From Utricularia gibba (taxonomy: Eukaryota > Streptophyta > Magnoliopsida > Lamiales > Lentibulariaceae), in the NCBI GenBank assembly GCA_002189035.1, contig NEEC01000020.1, forward strand, positions 1,860,001-1,924,000: a stretch of 64,000 bases of DNA. Direction: 5' to 3'. The notes under the pieces were generated by a model. It ran no database searches. It saw nothing but the letters and a program-made list of their open reading frames with translations, and was not told the DNA's origin. Below, piece after piece: positions 36,189 to 48,199 of the stretch; position 1 is the stretch's first letter, and every line of letters starts with the position of its first letter. The position numbers were made by a program, and so were the translations under genes.

Positions 36189-36879
36189 TTCCTGATGATA
36201 AGAATAAGGGTTGTTTTAACATTAGTTGATCAAAAGTTTTTTTTGTCTTTTTTAAATCATAAAGAGAGAACAAAAATAGGATCATTTGAAAATGTCAAAC
36301 AATTCTCAATGAAGATCCTTGCAGATTGGATTAGGAATGCAAAATGTCTATTACTTGGAAGATATGTATTTTCAATATCTCTACATGTAAGATATATCAT
36401 TGTTCCGGGAACCTTAGATGTAACATTGTAAAGACTGCTTAACTCTTTATATATACATTTAAATAATTTAATTTCTGTTATAAATGTCATTTTTTTTTAA
36501 AAATATAATACATATATATTATATGTATCATTATTTTTGAATATATAATAATAGAAATCATGTTTTCCTATATATTATAATTATATTTCGATTAATGAAA
36601 ACAAATTTTACATATATTAATTTATATTGAAATTGATGCCTACAATAAAATTAAAGTGGCCGTGATTTTCAAGCACCGTAATAATCTATTACAATTACTA
36701 GAAATGCACAACAATTTTAAAATAATAAAAAAATATAATATTTATATTTATAATATTCCACAAGATATTCGATTTTTTTGAAAAAATACAACGATATATC
36801 TTATATGAATCATTATAATATAATAATATAATTCATGTTTTATTATATACTAATTGTATTTCAGATAGTGAAAACGAAT
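36189..36879. other. AT-rich flank of the Mutator-like element
   Basis: Open frames at 36,195-36,431 (+) and 36,257-36,490 (-) have no recognised domain; part may be plastid spacer next to trnF. From about 36,490 the sequence is extremely AT-rich. I did not find the outer terminal repeat of the downstream Mutator-like element here. Confidence 0.35.
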
Positions 36880-36899
36880 TTATGTTGACCAATCACTAC

Positions 36900-37446
36900 A
36901 ATTCATCAATTACAGTTACCAGAAATAAAAGTAATATAAGTAATACGATAATTCTCTATTTTTTACAATCACTGTAATCATGAATTACAGTTATCAGAAA
37001 TAAAAGTAATATAAAGAAAACGATAATTGTATATTTCCGCCGATCACTATAATTCATCAATTACAATTACCCAAAATGAAAGTAATATAAATAAAATGAC
37101 AATTACTTATCTCTGGCGATCATTATAATTCATCAATTACAGTTACCTGAAATGAAAGTAATATAAGCAAAACGAAAATTGTTTATTTTTTCCAATCCCT
37201 GTATCATCAATTACAATTATCAGAAATGAAAGTAATATAATCAAAACGAAAATTGTTTATTTTTTCCAATCCCTGTAATCATCAATTACAGTTATATGAA
37301 ATGAAAGTAATGTAACCAAAAAGAAAATTGTTTATTTTTGTCAATCCTTGTAATCATCAATTACAGTTATAAAAAACAAAAGTAATATAAAGTAAACGAT
37401 AATTACATAATTATGCCGATCACTGTAATTCATCAATTACAGTTAC
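36900..37446 (+). repeat. Left subterminal tandem array (about 75 bp x 8)
   Basis: Eight diverged units of about 75 bp each contain CATCAATTACAGTTA, then GAAATGAAAGTAATATAA, then AAAACGA(T/A)AATT. Unit starts are near 36,904, 36,978, 37,056, 37,130, 37,205, 37,281, 37,358 and 37,431. The same unit recurs in reverse orientation at 39,005-39,275. The two arrays bracket the Mutator-like transposase, so they are its subterminal repeats. Confidence 0.85.
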
Positions 37447-37526
37447 CAGGCAAATAGTATTTTACATATTGATAATATTTATCCTTATTTCATAAACGAC
37501 CCAAAAAATTTACGCATAAGTGATTT

Positions 37527-38979
37527 CTACTTCCTAGGCTGTTGAGTAGACAAGCTAAGAAGATCAAACCTAGTGTTCATACCTTGAGATCGTTCTTGAA
37601 AAGATGACCGTGGTTGTTGAGAAACACTTTCGAAATCACGATGATATGATACATCAATAGATACCCGATGGCTATGAGGTGGACTATGTGTAGGTGAAGC
37701 TGTATCTTGTGAAAATCTTGGTCTTCCACTATGTCCACTTCTCCTTTCTGTGCACCTTCCCCTATCCATATTCATCCTATATCGTGTACGACCATGTCTA
37801 ATCACCTTTTTACGTGTGGGATCATGAATGAGAGGCATTGTTGCTGATCAATATCTCTCTGCTCGAAGTGGATGGAATTGGACCTTGTATGCTTTCAACA
37901 AATGTTGTTGTTAGTGTATGGAATCCACATATTGTCTTGAATCAACTCCAAGTCTCTTGCATGCCTGAAATAAACATGACTTTCATATTGAATAAATGAA
38001 CATTATTAAATCATAGTCTAACCTGTTGTGAATGTGAGCATGGCATTCCATAATTTTGCCATTTGCAGCACGTTCATTTGCCCTCCTTGATGCGCACCAC
38101 ACAAACGTTATCTTTCCCATTTGCTTTCCTTCGGGTGATTACATGAACTATCATTTCGTAGCGATCATACATCTCTACTCTTGAATAAGGATTAGGCTTG
38201 TCCCAATGATCAAACAATTGTTGCGCTTGTGTCATAAGGACTTGATTCTTCCTTTGTGCCTCTAGTGCAAACTCCAAACCTTCTGAAATATTCTTTTTGC
38301 ATCAAACAAATGTAGCCTACATGCTATTATATTCAAAATTTTCGTTAAATTTAAAACACAAAACACAAATTAATCATACCTGAGTCAATGCCGTAAGTGG
38401 GAGATGTCATGCTCCTTTCAAAACACCGTTCATTCTTTCAACTTGATTGGTAGTCATTGTTCCATATCTTCGGCCACCATCGTGAGATATTGTCCAAGCC
38501 TCGGGAGGAACATTCATTAAATAGTTTCAAGCCGCGATATTTATCATTCTGAGCTCTTCCATATAATCATAGAATTTCTCCACGTACCCGGTGAATGATA
38601 CTTTAAGTAACAACGTTCGAACCGGCTCAGATTTAAATCTGTCAAAGAAATTTGCTCGAAAATGGCGAAAGCAATAGCGATGACATCCTCCAAATTCTTC
38701 ACTGAATGCTGTAACTCTGATTGCTGCCTTTCGAATAGAGTCACATCTATCAGAAATCAAGCACATGGGTTTTCCTAAAGCAATGTAAGTTCCCACTAGC
38801 TCTAGAAACCATAGCCAAGAAGCATCAGTTTCTTCATCTACTATGGCAAAGGCAAGCGGCAAAATCTTTCCATATTGAGAGACAGTCACCGCAATGAGCA
38901 TTTTGTGCCTGTATGTCGCATACAAGTGTGTTGCATCGACTGAAATAACCAGACGGGTGTGCTGGTAGGTAATCATCAT
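37527..38979 (-). pseudogene. Mutator-like (MULE) transposase
   Basis: The open frame 38,979-38,527 carries the MULE transposase core. VISVDATHLYATYRHKML has the first catalytic Asp; ILPLAFAIVDEETDASWLWF and CLISDRCDSIRKA follow (second Asp), then HRYCFRHFRANF. After a TGA come PPEAWTISHDGGRRYGTMT and NQVERMNGVLKGA, another TGA and HLPLTALTQ. An apparent intron follows. The next exon, with QLFDHWDKPNPYSR and VCVVRIKEGK, runs into a TGA and a degraded SWIM zinc-finger (CKWQNYGMPCSH). The last frame (37,838-37,527) is a basic Arg/Ser-rich tail. The N-terminal MuDR DNA-binding region is missing: the right repeat array begins within 30 bases of the core. The few stops suggest fairly recent loss of function. 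Confidence 0.85.
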
Positions 38980-39004
38980 TTTGCTTGGTAGAGTACTATA
39001 AGCA

Positions 39005-39280
39005 TATTCTCTGAGAATTATAATTGATAATTACGATGATTGGCAAAAATAGTTAATTATCGTTTTGCTTAATAAAGTATTATAAACATTTTCTCTAGTA
39101 ACTGTAATTGATGATTACGGTGATCCGTAGAAACAGATTATCATTTTCTTATATTACTTTCAATTCTGATAACTGTAATTGATAAATTATAGTGATTTGA
39201 AGAAATATGTAATTATCATTTTCTTTATATTAGTTTCATTTCTAGTAACTGTAATTGATGAATTGTAGTGATCAACATAA
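39005..39280 (-). repeat. Right subterminal tandem array (about 73 bp x 4)
   Basis: Four units contain TAACTGTAATTGATGAATT..AGTGAT and TTATATTA.TTTCA, the reverse complement of the left-array unit. Starts are near 39,010, 39,098, 39,168 and 39,243. Inverted placement on either side of the transposase supports one Mutator-type element. Confidence 0.85.
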
Positions 39281-40599
39281 ATAAAAAATATTAACTGAAA
39301 AAGTTAAATGAAAGTGCCTCTTTACCATTTTGTATAAATGTACTATATATTTATGGTTTTTAATTTGATTTATTATTTGTAAAAAATATATAATATAATT
39401 TGATTTTTCATTTTATTTAAATTATTTATTTTTCCATTATTTAATTGTATATATTTTTGAATATATAATAGTTAAATAAAATATACATTATGAAAAATTT
39501 AATTTGATTTTATTTTTTATTTAATATAATTTTGAATTCTAAAAAATATATTTTAATAATATTTATTACAATATTTGCAAAACTAATGTAATATGTTTTT
39601 ATTTTTTTGTAAAAAATATAATAGTATTAAAATATATTGTCAAAAAGAAATTCAAAAATGAAAAAGAAAATCGGTAGAATAGATGATTTTGACACGCAAT
39701 AGAAATGAGATGTATAGATGGTTTTGAAACTAAGTTTTTTTACGGTGGGTAGATTTGGTAAAAACTCACTCACGCATTGCTTTAATGCCGGAATTTCCAA
39801 ATCAACAATTTTACCAAAATCTTTCAATTTCTTATTTTACCATGCTCCGACCTCGATATTTGGGATCATCTTGTGCATGCGGACCGGTAATTAAATAAAG
39901 CAGAGTCAAAGAGGGGGAAATATCTCTCTAGTGTGGTATATGAAATATATGATGAACATGATTTTTATTGATCGGTCATATAGGCCCCCCTCTAGACATC
40001 CAATCGCTTCGTTTTTGTTGCTGTCGTGAAAAGGATTCACATTCCGTAGTCGGTTCTAATAAAGGGAAAACCTTGCAGCCAGTAGCGGACGCAGGATTTG
40101 ATGGGAGGGAGCGATAAAATAATTACATGTGATAATAAAATCAACCCGATGTGATAAAATCTTTCCTCCTTCCAGAGGCATTCTCAACCCGATTCATTCC
40201 TTAACTAAGACAAGAGCTGCTTCGATAAATGAAATAGTTCAGTGAATCTCTCTCCCCATTTCCGGGTATCAAATGAATTGGCTTATTTAAAAAGTTTTTG
40301 TATATCAAACGCAGCTGAATCACTAATCCTATGTCTTTCTGTTCTTTTATAAGGAGTCTTGTCCTTTTGTTTTCATCTTGCACCCACCCCAAGAACAGTC
40401 TTCAGTCTTAGTATGAGAGGGAATCCAGGCAGAATAAGAATATAAACTTCAGGGTGCTTCGTCCCTAACCACAACTCATCCCCTGAAAAATTCTTAAAAT
40501 AAAAGATGAGATCAAATCAGAAGCATCTTATTATTGTTAATGTGAACTTTGGAACGAGTTAAATTTGTACAAATCTTTCCATTTTCAATTCTGTTTTCA
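39281..40599. other. No gene recognised
   Basis: AT-rich to 39,830, then mixed sequence. Minus-strand frames at 39,627-39,827 and 40,201-40,392 have no domain I recognise. The GC-richer block around 39,980-40,440 could be old organelle or repeat DNA. Confidence 0.35.
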
Positions 40600-41290
40600 C
40601 ATCAAAGAACTATTAACAATATTTATGTTAAAAAAAGAGTATGAAAAGAAAAATAATTTTCATTTGATCAAAAAGAAATTTTGGGATTACTGAATCAAAG
40701 AAGAATCAATTTAATTATAAAAAGTTAAAAATATAAACCAATGGAACCCCTATAGCCGTATGAAGTTCTTATTTGATCATTTACCAAATAAGTATTAATT
40801 GATTTTTGGAATGAAGGGTCAATTATAGAGCCGCATGCAATGCCAAAAGTATGACACCCTTATTGTTGTTTTATTAGGCTTCCATGTTTGATTATTTAAT
40901 TCTTTTTCTGCCCCTTTCTAATTATTTTATCACATCAGATATAAAACTCTTACATAATCAGGGTAAATATGTGAAATCCTCACCAGAGTTTATGTACAAA
41001 GAATTGAGAATTGTAACACCTACATGGGTTGTATCTGAAGATATGGATTTATGGCAGCAAATGAAAGCAACGGCTTATGAAAGTGTTGACCTTGTGGCAA
41101 ATTGAATGATAAAAAAAAAGTGGATTTTAGCTCCTAGTTTATCATTCTCTCAAAGAGTAAAATAGAAAAAAAAAAACTCATAAGCTCCGGGTAGCATCAG
41201 TCCATTATGTATATCATTCAACATGCCAAACATTAAACAGCATACTAGAAATACAGGACATCCAATTCGAAAGGTCACGCAATTCCCTGC
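40600..41290 (+). repeat. Duplicated segment, copy 2
   Basis: Counterpart of 28,490-29,780, lacking the 548-bp insertion. An open frame at 40,884-41,105 (73 residues) lies across the shared part but has no known domain, and its equivalent in copy 1 is disrupted. Confidence 0.75.
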
Positions 41291-41520
41291 TCTGCGGGAC
41301 GTCATCAACGTCGATGAAAGTAGGTGCATGTGCAATTCGTTTCGCTCATGAGCTAGCACAAAAACAGTGCTTTCCGAGCTGAATATTCAACAATAATGAA
41401 TAGTATAAATGGGAAGAATAAGTAAAGAGAAGCGTTGGGGAATTTGCAAGGAGGTGCCAAGTATATCAATGAGTCAAGATGAACCACTGATGACCATGGG
41501 GGCTTTTACAACCTTTGGAC

Positions 41521-42199
41521 TACAAAGGTGTGACTGGTTCAGAACCGTTCTATTTGGGTTCGGAATCGAACGATTTTCTCAAACCATTGGTTCGTAAATT
41601 CAGTTAGCCATATATTACAATTCCAGTTTCAGTTTAGAACCGGATTTCAAAACTTTAAACCAAACTAAAACCGGAATCGGGCCCAATAGTTTCAATTCTG
41701 AACGGGAACCGAACAGCTACTATTTAAATGAATGATGTATGTACAAGACACCCACATGAACAGTTGTAAGTGCTTGGGAATAAATCTCTATTTTGCAGAA
41801 TCGTTTTTAGGCATCCTCAATAGTCGTTATGGATATCTAAAATTGATCCTAACCATTTTTAGGAATCATTATGAGTACTTGAAAAATCCATTACCAAAAT
41901 GGATTTTTCAAATTCATTTTGAATCATTATTAGTGTCTGTCAAATCTATTAATGCCCCTTGCATATTTCAATAAATATTTTGAATTTTTAAAAATTATTT
42001 AATACGAACAGGTTGTTCATAGTTTCGAGCCATTGGTTTGGTCGATTCCGAATGAGTTGGAACCCATAGTTCTATGGTTCCAAATATGTTGAACTGAACC
42101 AAAACCGTACGGTTCCAATTCTAAAAGTGACCGTTCGGATGCTCATATCCCAAAACCGAACTTGAACTATGCTTCCGGTTTGAACCGATTACACCTCTA
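41521..42199. mobile_element. Non-autonomous hAT element
   Basis: This 679-bp element has terminal inverted repeats TACAAAGGTGTGACTGGTTC (left) and TAGAGGTGTAATCGGTTC (right, reverse complement). It is flanked by an 8-bp target duplication with one mismatch (CTTTGGAC at 41,513-41,520; CTTTGGAG at 42,200-42,207). Both ends are rich in GGTTC/GAACC and CCGAACCG motifs, as in many plant hAT MITEs. It encodes nothing recognisable. Confidence 0.8.
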
Positions 42200-42207
42200 C
42201 TTTGGAG

Positions 42208-43430
42208 ACTCCTAAATAAAAACGGGAGCATGTAACATTCCATTTCGTGACCAGGTTGTCCCGCACGATGATGGGCAAAGGTATGGTTTGGGTGATTATG
42301 GATCGTTTCCAAATGCCCACTTCCCATTGATTCACTCTAAATGGGAGTGAATGGAATATCTATCCGAGGTGGTCCGGCTGCACAGTGTTCACTATCTAAA
42401 AACTCAAATAAAAAAATGGATTGATGTAATGTTTATAAAGCTTATGGCTTCCGAAAATCCAACCATACAGCTGAACATAAGATAATAACAAAGTATGCAT
42501 TGACCGGAACAAAGTTTATGAAACCAGGAAAATTAGGTTCTCATTAGGTAATGAAAACAATGGACTAAGAGGGTCAGCTGTCCAGCTAACTTTCATAACA
42601 TTACTGTACGGACGTGTCTCATTGTGAAAGATGTATTATTATTGGATATTTGATGGGTAAAGCTAAAGAGGTTAAAGGTTATTATTAAAAGAAAGAATGA
42701 ATCCGGTGTAAAGAGTAGACCTCAACACTTAAGGAAGTAACCATACAAACGATGGAATTCATTATTTTTTTTATCTATTGAGTTTCTATTTACCTTGTGT
42801 TTGATATTGAATTATGTTTTTGACACCTGATCAAATAGAACAACTAATAAATTGTTGCTGAGAACTGAGAAGGCTATTTACATTTTATTCATTGGAAAAA
42901 CACTTGATTATTTATCGATCATAATAATAACTGCAGGAAAAGAAATCAATTACTTGTTATGAAAGCTGTATTTATTCAATGACCAGGATAGGATTACATG
43001 CGCATATATTGCTCGTAAAAACAAAAATGCATTTATTTGCATGGCATTTTCAAGGAGCTCATTCTAGAGTTAATCGAAGTGTAATTCAACATAAAATGAG
43101 AGCGTTGGTTTCATCTTATAGCGATAGAGAAAAGTGAATGAGATAATGAAATAAAAAAATGGAAGTAGATTGTAAAGAATATGCGCAACTCATTTAAATG
43201 GAGTTCCTTGACGCCGAACTCCAGGAAGATCGAACCAAAATTTACATAAAAAAAATATCTTAAGGTAATCAAAATGACTGACAGCATTGAAGAAAAAAAT
43301 ATTTTTTGACCATTTTTTTATTATGACAACAACTTCAATAATTTTGGATTGGGCTTTATTTTGACCAATTTACATTGGAGTTCAGATTGAACTTCTGATT
43401 AGAGGTTTTTAGCATAATAAATTTATGGGA
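42208..43430. other. No gene recognised
   Basis: AT-rich intergenic sequence without domains or clear repeats. Confidence 0.45.
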
Positions 43431-44160
43431 AAAATAATTTTGCCAAATAGCTCTATAAACTCTCATCATTAGCAAAATAATTATCTTTTGTGTGTTTATT
43501 TGCTAAATAGTCTCATTTTTTTCTTTATAATATATGTTATTGTATTTTACACAATAAAAATAAATAATTATGTATGCAATTATTCAAATACAAACTTAAC
43601 TCCACATATTTAAATTTAATTAAAATATAAATGTACGTACGTGTAAGCCACTTGAGATCATAGCATTAAAAAAATACTGAATTGAATCATATAGTTAAAT
43701 TCAAATTCTAATGAATTTTATAGTAAATGATATGCACAAATAACTTCCGTATATACCTTATGCATAAATGTTGCTCGCATGCATACGCCATATCCATATA
43801 CACACAAAATTATACAAGCATTGTTTATGCTTAAGTGACATTCGTATATCTAACAAAAAATATAAGAATGCTGCTTGTGCTATATAACTAAAAATTATAA
43901 AAAAAACAAAATATATCCAACATATATATGAGCACTGTTTATGCATAATCTACATTTAGATATAAAAAAATTCTAAAATATATATGAATGCTGTATATAC
44001 ATGATCGTCATTCACGATGAAATTCATTAGAATTTGGACAAGGCTTATACATAAACAATATCCATATTTTTTTTAAAAAAATTTATATGTCACTTATGCT
44101 TAAACGACACTAATATATTGTATGCAAATGCCTCTTAAAAATTCCTTGAAAAAGGAATAT
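43431..44160. repeat. Degenerate repeat-rich AT tract
   Basis: From about 43,740 to 44,130 phrases such as ATATATGAATGCTGT, ATAAGAATGCTGCTTGT, TATGAGCACTGTTTATGCAT and GCTTATACATAAACAATAT recur every 80-100 bases in both orientations. This suggests a decayed tandem or foldback repeat. Confidence 0.4.
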
Positions 44161-45395
44161 TGTAGTTTATCCAAAATATCAATGTTTATTTCTAGAAAGT
44201 GTTTCTAAATAGGCTTCTTATTCTAAACATTGATTTACGAAAATGAGCTGAATTCGATAAGGTATAGATAACATGTGATGATGACTCCTCTATGCATGTT
44301 GTGTAATAGAATGAACGTCTAGAGTCTCTATTGAATCTATCCATTGTATTCGGCATGGAAGTGGGGCTCGATGCATATGAGAAATGCCATGTATTTTGGA
44401 AGACTATGGGATCCCTCCTACATTAGTGTGATATTGATTGTTTGGGGTTTTGCATTTGAACAGATGTTCTATAGTATAATAAACTGACTCTCCAATCCAT
44501 TTGCCCATGAACCCCAGTCATCATTTCTCATCTAAAATGACAGAATTTATCTAATTTGCTCAAAGTTTGGTATCATCAGAAAGAAAGCATCCTCCAACTC
44601 AAACGGCAAATTTCTGCACCGAAAATTTTAAAGTAAGAGAAAATTGCTTTCTTGTTTACGATATGCTGCAATTTTTTTTTCTTTCCCTTTTTTTCTTATT
44701 TTTATTCTATTTAAGTGGCTGAAGAACAACCCTGATTGATATATCGAATACATCCTTCATATTCTGCCATTTTTATAAAAAACAAAAATTCAACTATTGC
44801 TTAGAAGTTACAGAGTCTTTTGTGTTTTTAGCACTGCATTCCATATACATCACTATTTTGAGCAACTTTTTCAGTTCGTCAACTAGTTTGTTTGATGGTG
44901 ATCATTTCTATCAACAATCCTTTCGTATCAAGATATTGTGTGCTATATTTCCATTTATATCTTGTTTTCCAAAGTCTCAATTTTGTTTTTATTTTTCTAT
45001 ATCCCATTCAAAAGGGTGGGGCAATTTTCGTAATTGAGTAATTTTCAGTTGCATTCAGTGGCACTACAGAAGAAGAACTCAATTGACACCTGTTTTTTTA
45101 GTGGAATTAATCTATTTTACTGTTCATTCTTTCACCTATGACCTTGGTTGGTCTACATCTATGCTCTGTAATCAGGTTAGGCACTGTCTCGGGATCGTGA
45201 ACCGTAGATCACCTTCTAGTGGGCCTTAGCAATTGTATACAAATCAAGGTAAAGATATGCCTCGCCTGCGCGGGGAGTTTTCAAGCCAACCACTTCACTG
45301 AATGTATCATTTAATTACTAAATATGTAGACCCCATTAATTGTGGTTGCTTTCTCTTGTTTTCCTAACTCTTTTACCGCTTTCTCTTTGCAACTT
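44161..45395. other. No gene recognised
   Basis: No coding domain. AGCAACTTTTTCAGTTCGTCAACTAGTTTG at 44,861-44,890 resembles the sequence around the LTR insertion site (GCAACTT joined to CTTCAGTTCCTCAACTAATTG at 46,563). It may be a local duplication. Confidence 0.35.
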
Positions 45396-46559
45396 TGATA
45401 ACGCATATTTTTGAGTAGCTCAATGCATAAAATTTACTCATTTTGCACTACAAAAATTAAGTTTTATTGCCTAGTTTCGTATTTTTGCACATAAGCACCG
45501 TAATTGTGTTATTTTAGTCTTAGTTGGGACTAAATCTGTGATTTAGTCCCAACCTTCTAATAGTTTTATTCGAGCAATGCAGTGTAGGTCGCAACACAAA
45601 TCCCAAGGAGCCGAACATGCACAGTGTAGTGGCAGAAGATGAGTCCAAAAGTCTAAAAAGTGGTGCACACAAAATCCAAGGAGAAAAAAGGGAGATTTTG
45701 GACAAAAAGAGGGAAAGGTGGAGAGAAAAGACAGATCTACCCATTGGAGACTCTCGAACAAGTTTCTGGAGAAAGAAGGAGGGGACGACGAACCAGAAGA
45801 ACACAGCTTCTTTTGAGAAATTATTTTCGTTCTTCATGTTTACTATTCCTAGCTAAGACTAGATTTGGATTTCCTGTGTGAACGAAGTGTCTGTCCTACT
45901 TTTGCTTCATATTGCTCGTTGTTGTTTAGCATTTATAGTCAGGATGTTGCTTAGTATTTGCTATGAAAGTGTTTTACTTTTCATTGTCATGAGTAGCTAA
46001 GCATTTAGAGGGGGGTGCCTTGGGGTGAAAAGGGGAGAAACATGCTAATCCATTCTTAGACCTAATAAATCATAAATCACACTACTTCCTTAGCAAACCA
46101 GGATAGATCCAGGAGGGGGAGATAGTGAAACCCAACTAACAATCCTAATTAGAGGTAGACCAAAGATTAGGGGGAAAAACAAGAATCCGAGTAGACCTAG
46201 ATCTTGTGAGTTAGTTGTATGATTTTTGATTTATGTGAGTTTGTTTAGTGATAGGCATACATCCCCTAAGAGTCCTAAGGCATCACCCATTCCATTCTAG
46301 AAACAACCGAACTCCAGAACTTATTACCTTTCTTTACTGTATTTCGTTTTAGTTCTGCCTTAGTCCTAGCTAAGACCACTTTTACCAACGTGACACTGAT
46401 TTCATGCATTAACTTTCACATAGCAAGCACCTGCTCTTCGTGTTCGACCCTAATCACTATGCTCATAATTGTTTTATGATTGAATGTGTATTAGGTTATA
46501 AATTTATTTGATAGGAGAAATTTGTAATTTAACGACATTGCGTAATTTTCCGTTTATCA
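45396..46559 (+). mobile_element. Solo LTR, Gypsy family 2
   Basis: This 1,164-bp LTR starts TGATAACGCATATTTTTGAG and ends CCGTTTATCA. It is flanked by a perfect 5-bp duplication AACTT (45,391-45,395 and 46,560-46,564). Its layout parallels LTRs A and B: a hairpin near the start (TTGGGACTAAATC tgt GATTTAGTCCCAA, 45,524-45,552), a purine-rich block, then GTAGACC motifs and TTCGTGTTCGACCCTAATCA before the end. No internal sequence follows, so it is a solo LTR from unequal recombination. Overlapping open frames at 45,520-45,881 on both strands lie inside it and are not genes. Confidence 0.85.
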
Positions 46560-46639
46560 AACTTCTTCAGTTCCTCAACTAATTGTTTTTTATTTTTATT
46601 CTGTTACTGAAAATTTATAGCATGTAATTAATTATTACG

Positions 46640-46980
46640 TATTATTGTAAGTTTTCATGGAGGGAACAAGTGACAAAGGAAAAAAGATGCCCCCAACCAG
46701 TGTCAATACTTAGAAGAAACAGGCAACTAAAAGATACACTTGGGATTTAGATAGTATGAAAATCAATCGTTTACTTGTCATACAGAAGATTGAAAAAGGA
46801 AATTTTCAAAACACATCATTCAACAAGAAATGATGGGACAATCTACTAAAAGTATTAAATAATAAATTCCACTATCAATTTGATATGAAGCAATTGGGTA
46901 ATAGATGGAATATTCTTTGAGAAAATTAGTCATTGTACTAGATTGAGTAATATGACAGATACAGAATGATAGAAGAATGG
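46640..46980 (+). pseudogene. Myb/SANT-like domain remnant
   Basis: A broken frame starting MEGTSDKGKK contains RYTWDLDSMKINRLLVIQKI, EKGNFQNTSFNKK, WDNLLKVLNNKFHYQFDMKQ and LGNRWNIL. This is the pattern of the plant Myb/SANT-like domain (PF12776), found in PIF/Harbinger ORF1 proteins and related host proteins. Stops replace conserved positions (for example before KKQATKR and after NRWNIL). The element ends are not visible. Confidence 0.6.
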
Positions 46981-47210
46981 TTAGACTATTAAGATAGATG
47001 AGGAGTGATAGGAACTTCGCATTAAAGTTAGCATCGGAGTTTTTTTGTATATTTGTTAAAAATGTGATGGTTTGTTATGTTTATGACTTTAAAATTCATT
47101 ATATTGAATTTAGTGTTTGATAGTTTTCTAAATATGATGATGTATTATTGGTAGCTAATAAAAAAACGTCATAATTGATTTGATGAATATTGATAGATCA
47201 TTTATCAATA

Positions 47211-47888
47211 TCAATCATTTATTGCATCATAAATAACTACAATTGTTGGAGATTGGCGATTTAAATTAGAAAAGTCACATTGTTAAAAAAGTATGGGATA
47301 ACTAGAAATGAAACAATATGAGATACCATTTGATCATTTTTACCAAATCCAAAATCTTTTTAGATATAACCGATCATCAATTCCCACCGTGGGATGAATA
47401 AAATTTGATACATAAATCGGTTACTAAAAGAATTGAAAGAAAGTGTTATCTTCAACTCTCATTTCGAAAAAGATTTTGTTGTATTACTTAAATTATATGG
47501 TAATTCCTGAACCCAATAATTAATAAGAAAATTTGGTTATTATCTAAAATAGAATAATGAATTAGAATAATAAAACAGATTAGATTGGGCAAGAAATGTA
47601 AAATCATATGAATAAGATCTTCATTCTATGCTAATTGTATCTTTTCTTTGTGGATTTCCATAGTATACTTTTTTAAATGTATTTCCCTGAAGTTGATCAT
47701 TTGATACAAGAAGAGGATTTATTCTAAATCTATGAAGTTTTCTAGAATAATTTTCTCTTGAATATCATTCAAAAGATTTCAGATTTTCATGTATTGAGCG
47801 GATTAGTAAAATAGGGTTCCATACTTTTAGTAAATTAGAAAGAAAATCACCATGACAAAAATATAATAGATGCACTCTTTTCCCTCAT
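47211..47888 (-). pseudogene. cemA: Chloroplast cemA pseudogene
   Basis: This is nearly full length (678 bases; plastid cemA is about 690). It starts MREKSASIIFLSW (cf. MxKKKAF..IVFLPW). Then come NT.KSEIF, IILENFIDLE.ILFLYQMI, REIHLKK, EIHKEKIQLA, ILHFLPNLICFIIL and YSILDN. The C-terminus is LNRQSPTIVVIYDAIND before the stop (cf. LNRxSPSLVVIYHSMND). Frameshifts and stops occur throughout. The plastid protein sits in the inner envelope and affects proton and carbon uptake. It follows ycf4 here as in plastid genomes, so it belongs to one transferred segment. Confidence 0.85.
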
Positions 47889-48199
47889 TTTTAACCTATT
47901 AGATTTGAATTAACCTGCTTTGTTTCGACTCTATGTGATCTAACATTTCTCGAAAAATATATTATAGACAAAATATCAACTCTATAAAAAAAAGAATCCT
48001 TTTTCTCCTTTTAATTTTTTTTGTTTAGTATATAAGATGAATTGGGATCGGTTGAATCTCTTGTTCAATTAAGTTTCATAGATTGAGAATAAAAAACCAC
48101 GGAAGAGGTTTTCTATTTATTCTATATACGCTACTTTGGACCGTTTAAATAAATTTTTATTATCGAAAAAAACAAGATTCTTTTATCTTTTAACCCCGT

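Noticed and set aside
36900-37446. Array of spaced repeats resembling a CRISPR
   Set aside because: Unit divergence, an inverted partner array and the flanking MULE transposase identify it as transposon subterminal repeats in a plant genome.
40201-40392. 63-residue minus-strand frame as a gene
   Set aside because: No recognisable domain, no start context, and length expected by chance.
45520-45881. Four overlapping frames (up to 105 residues) on both strands
   Set aside because: They fall inside the solo LTR at 45,396-46,559, in the same purine-rich block as in LTR A.
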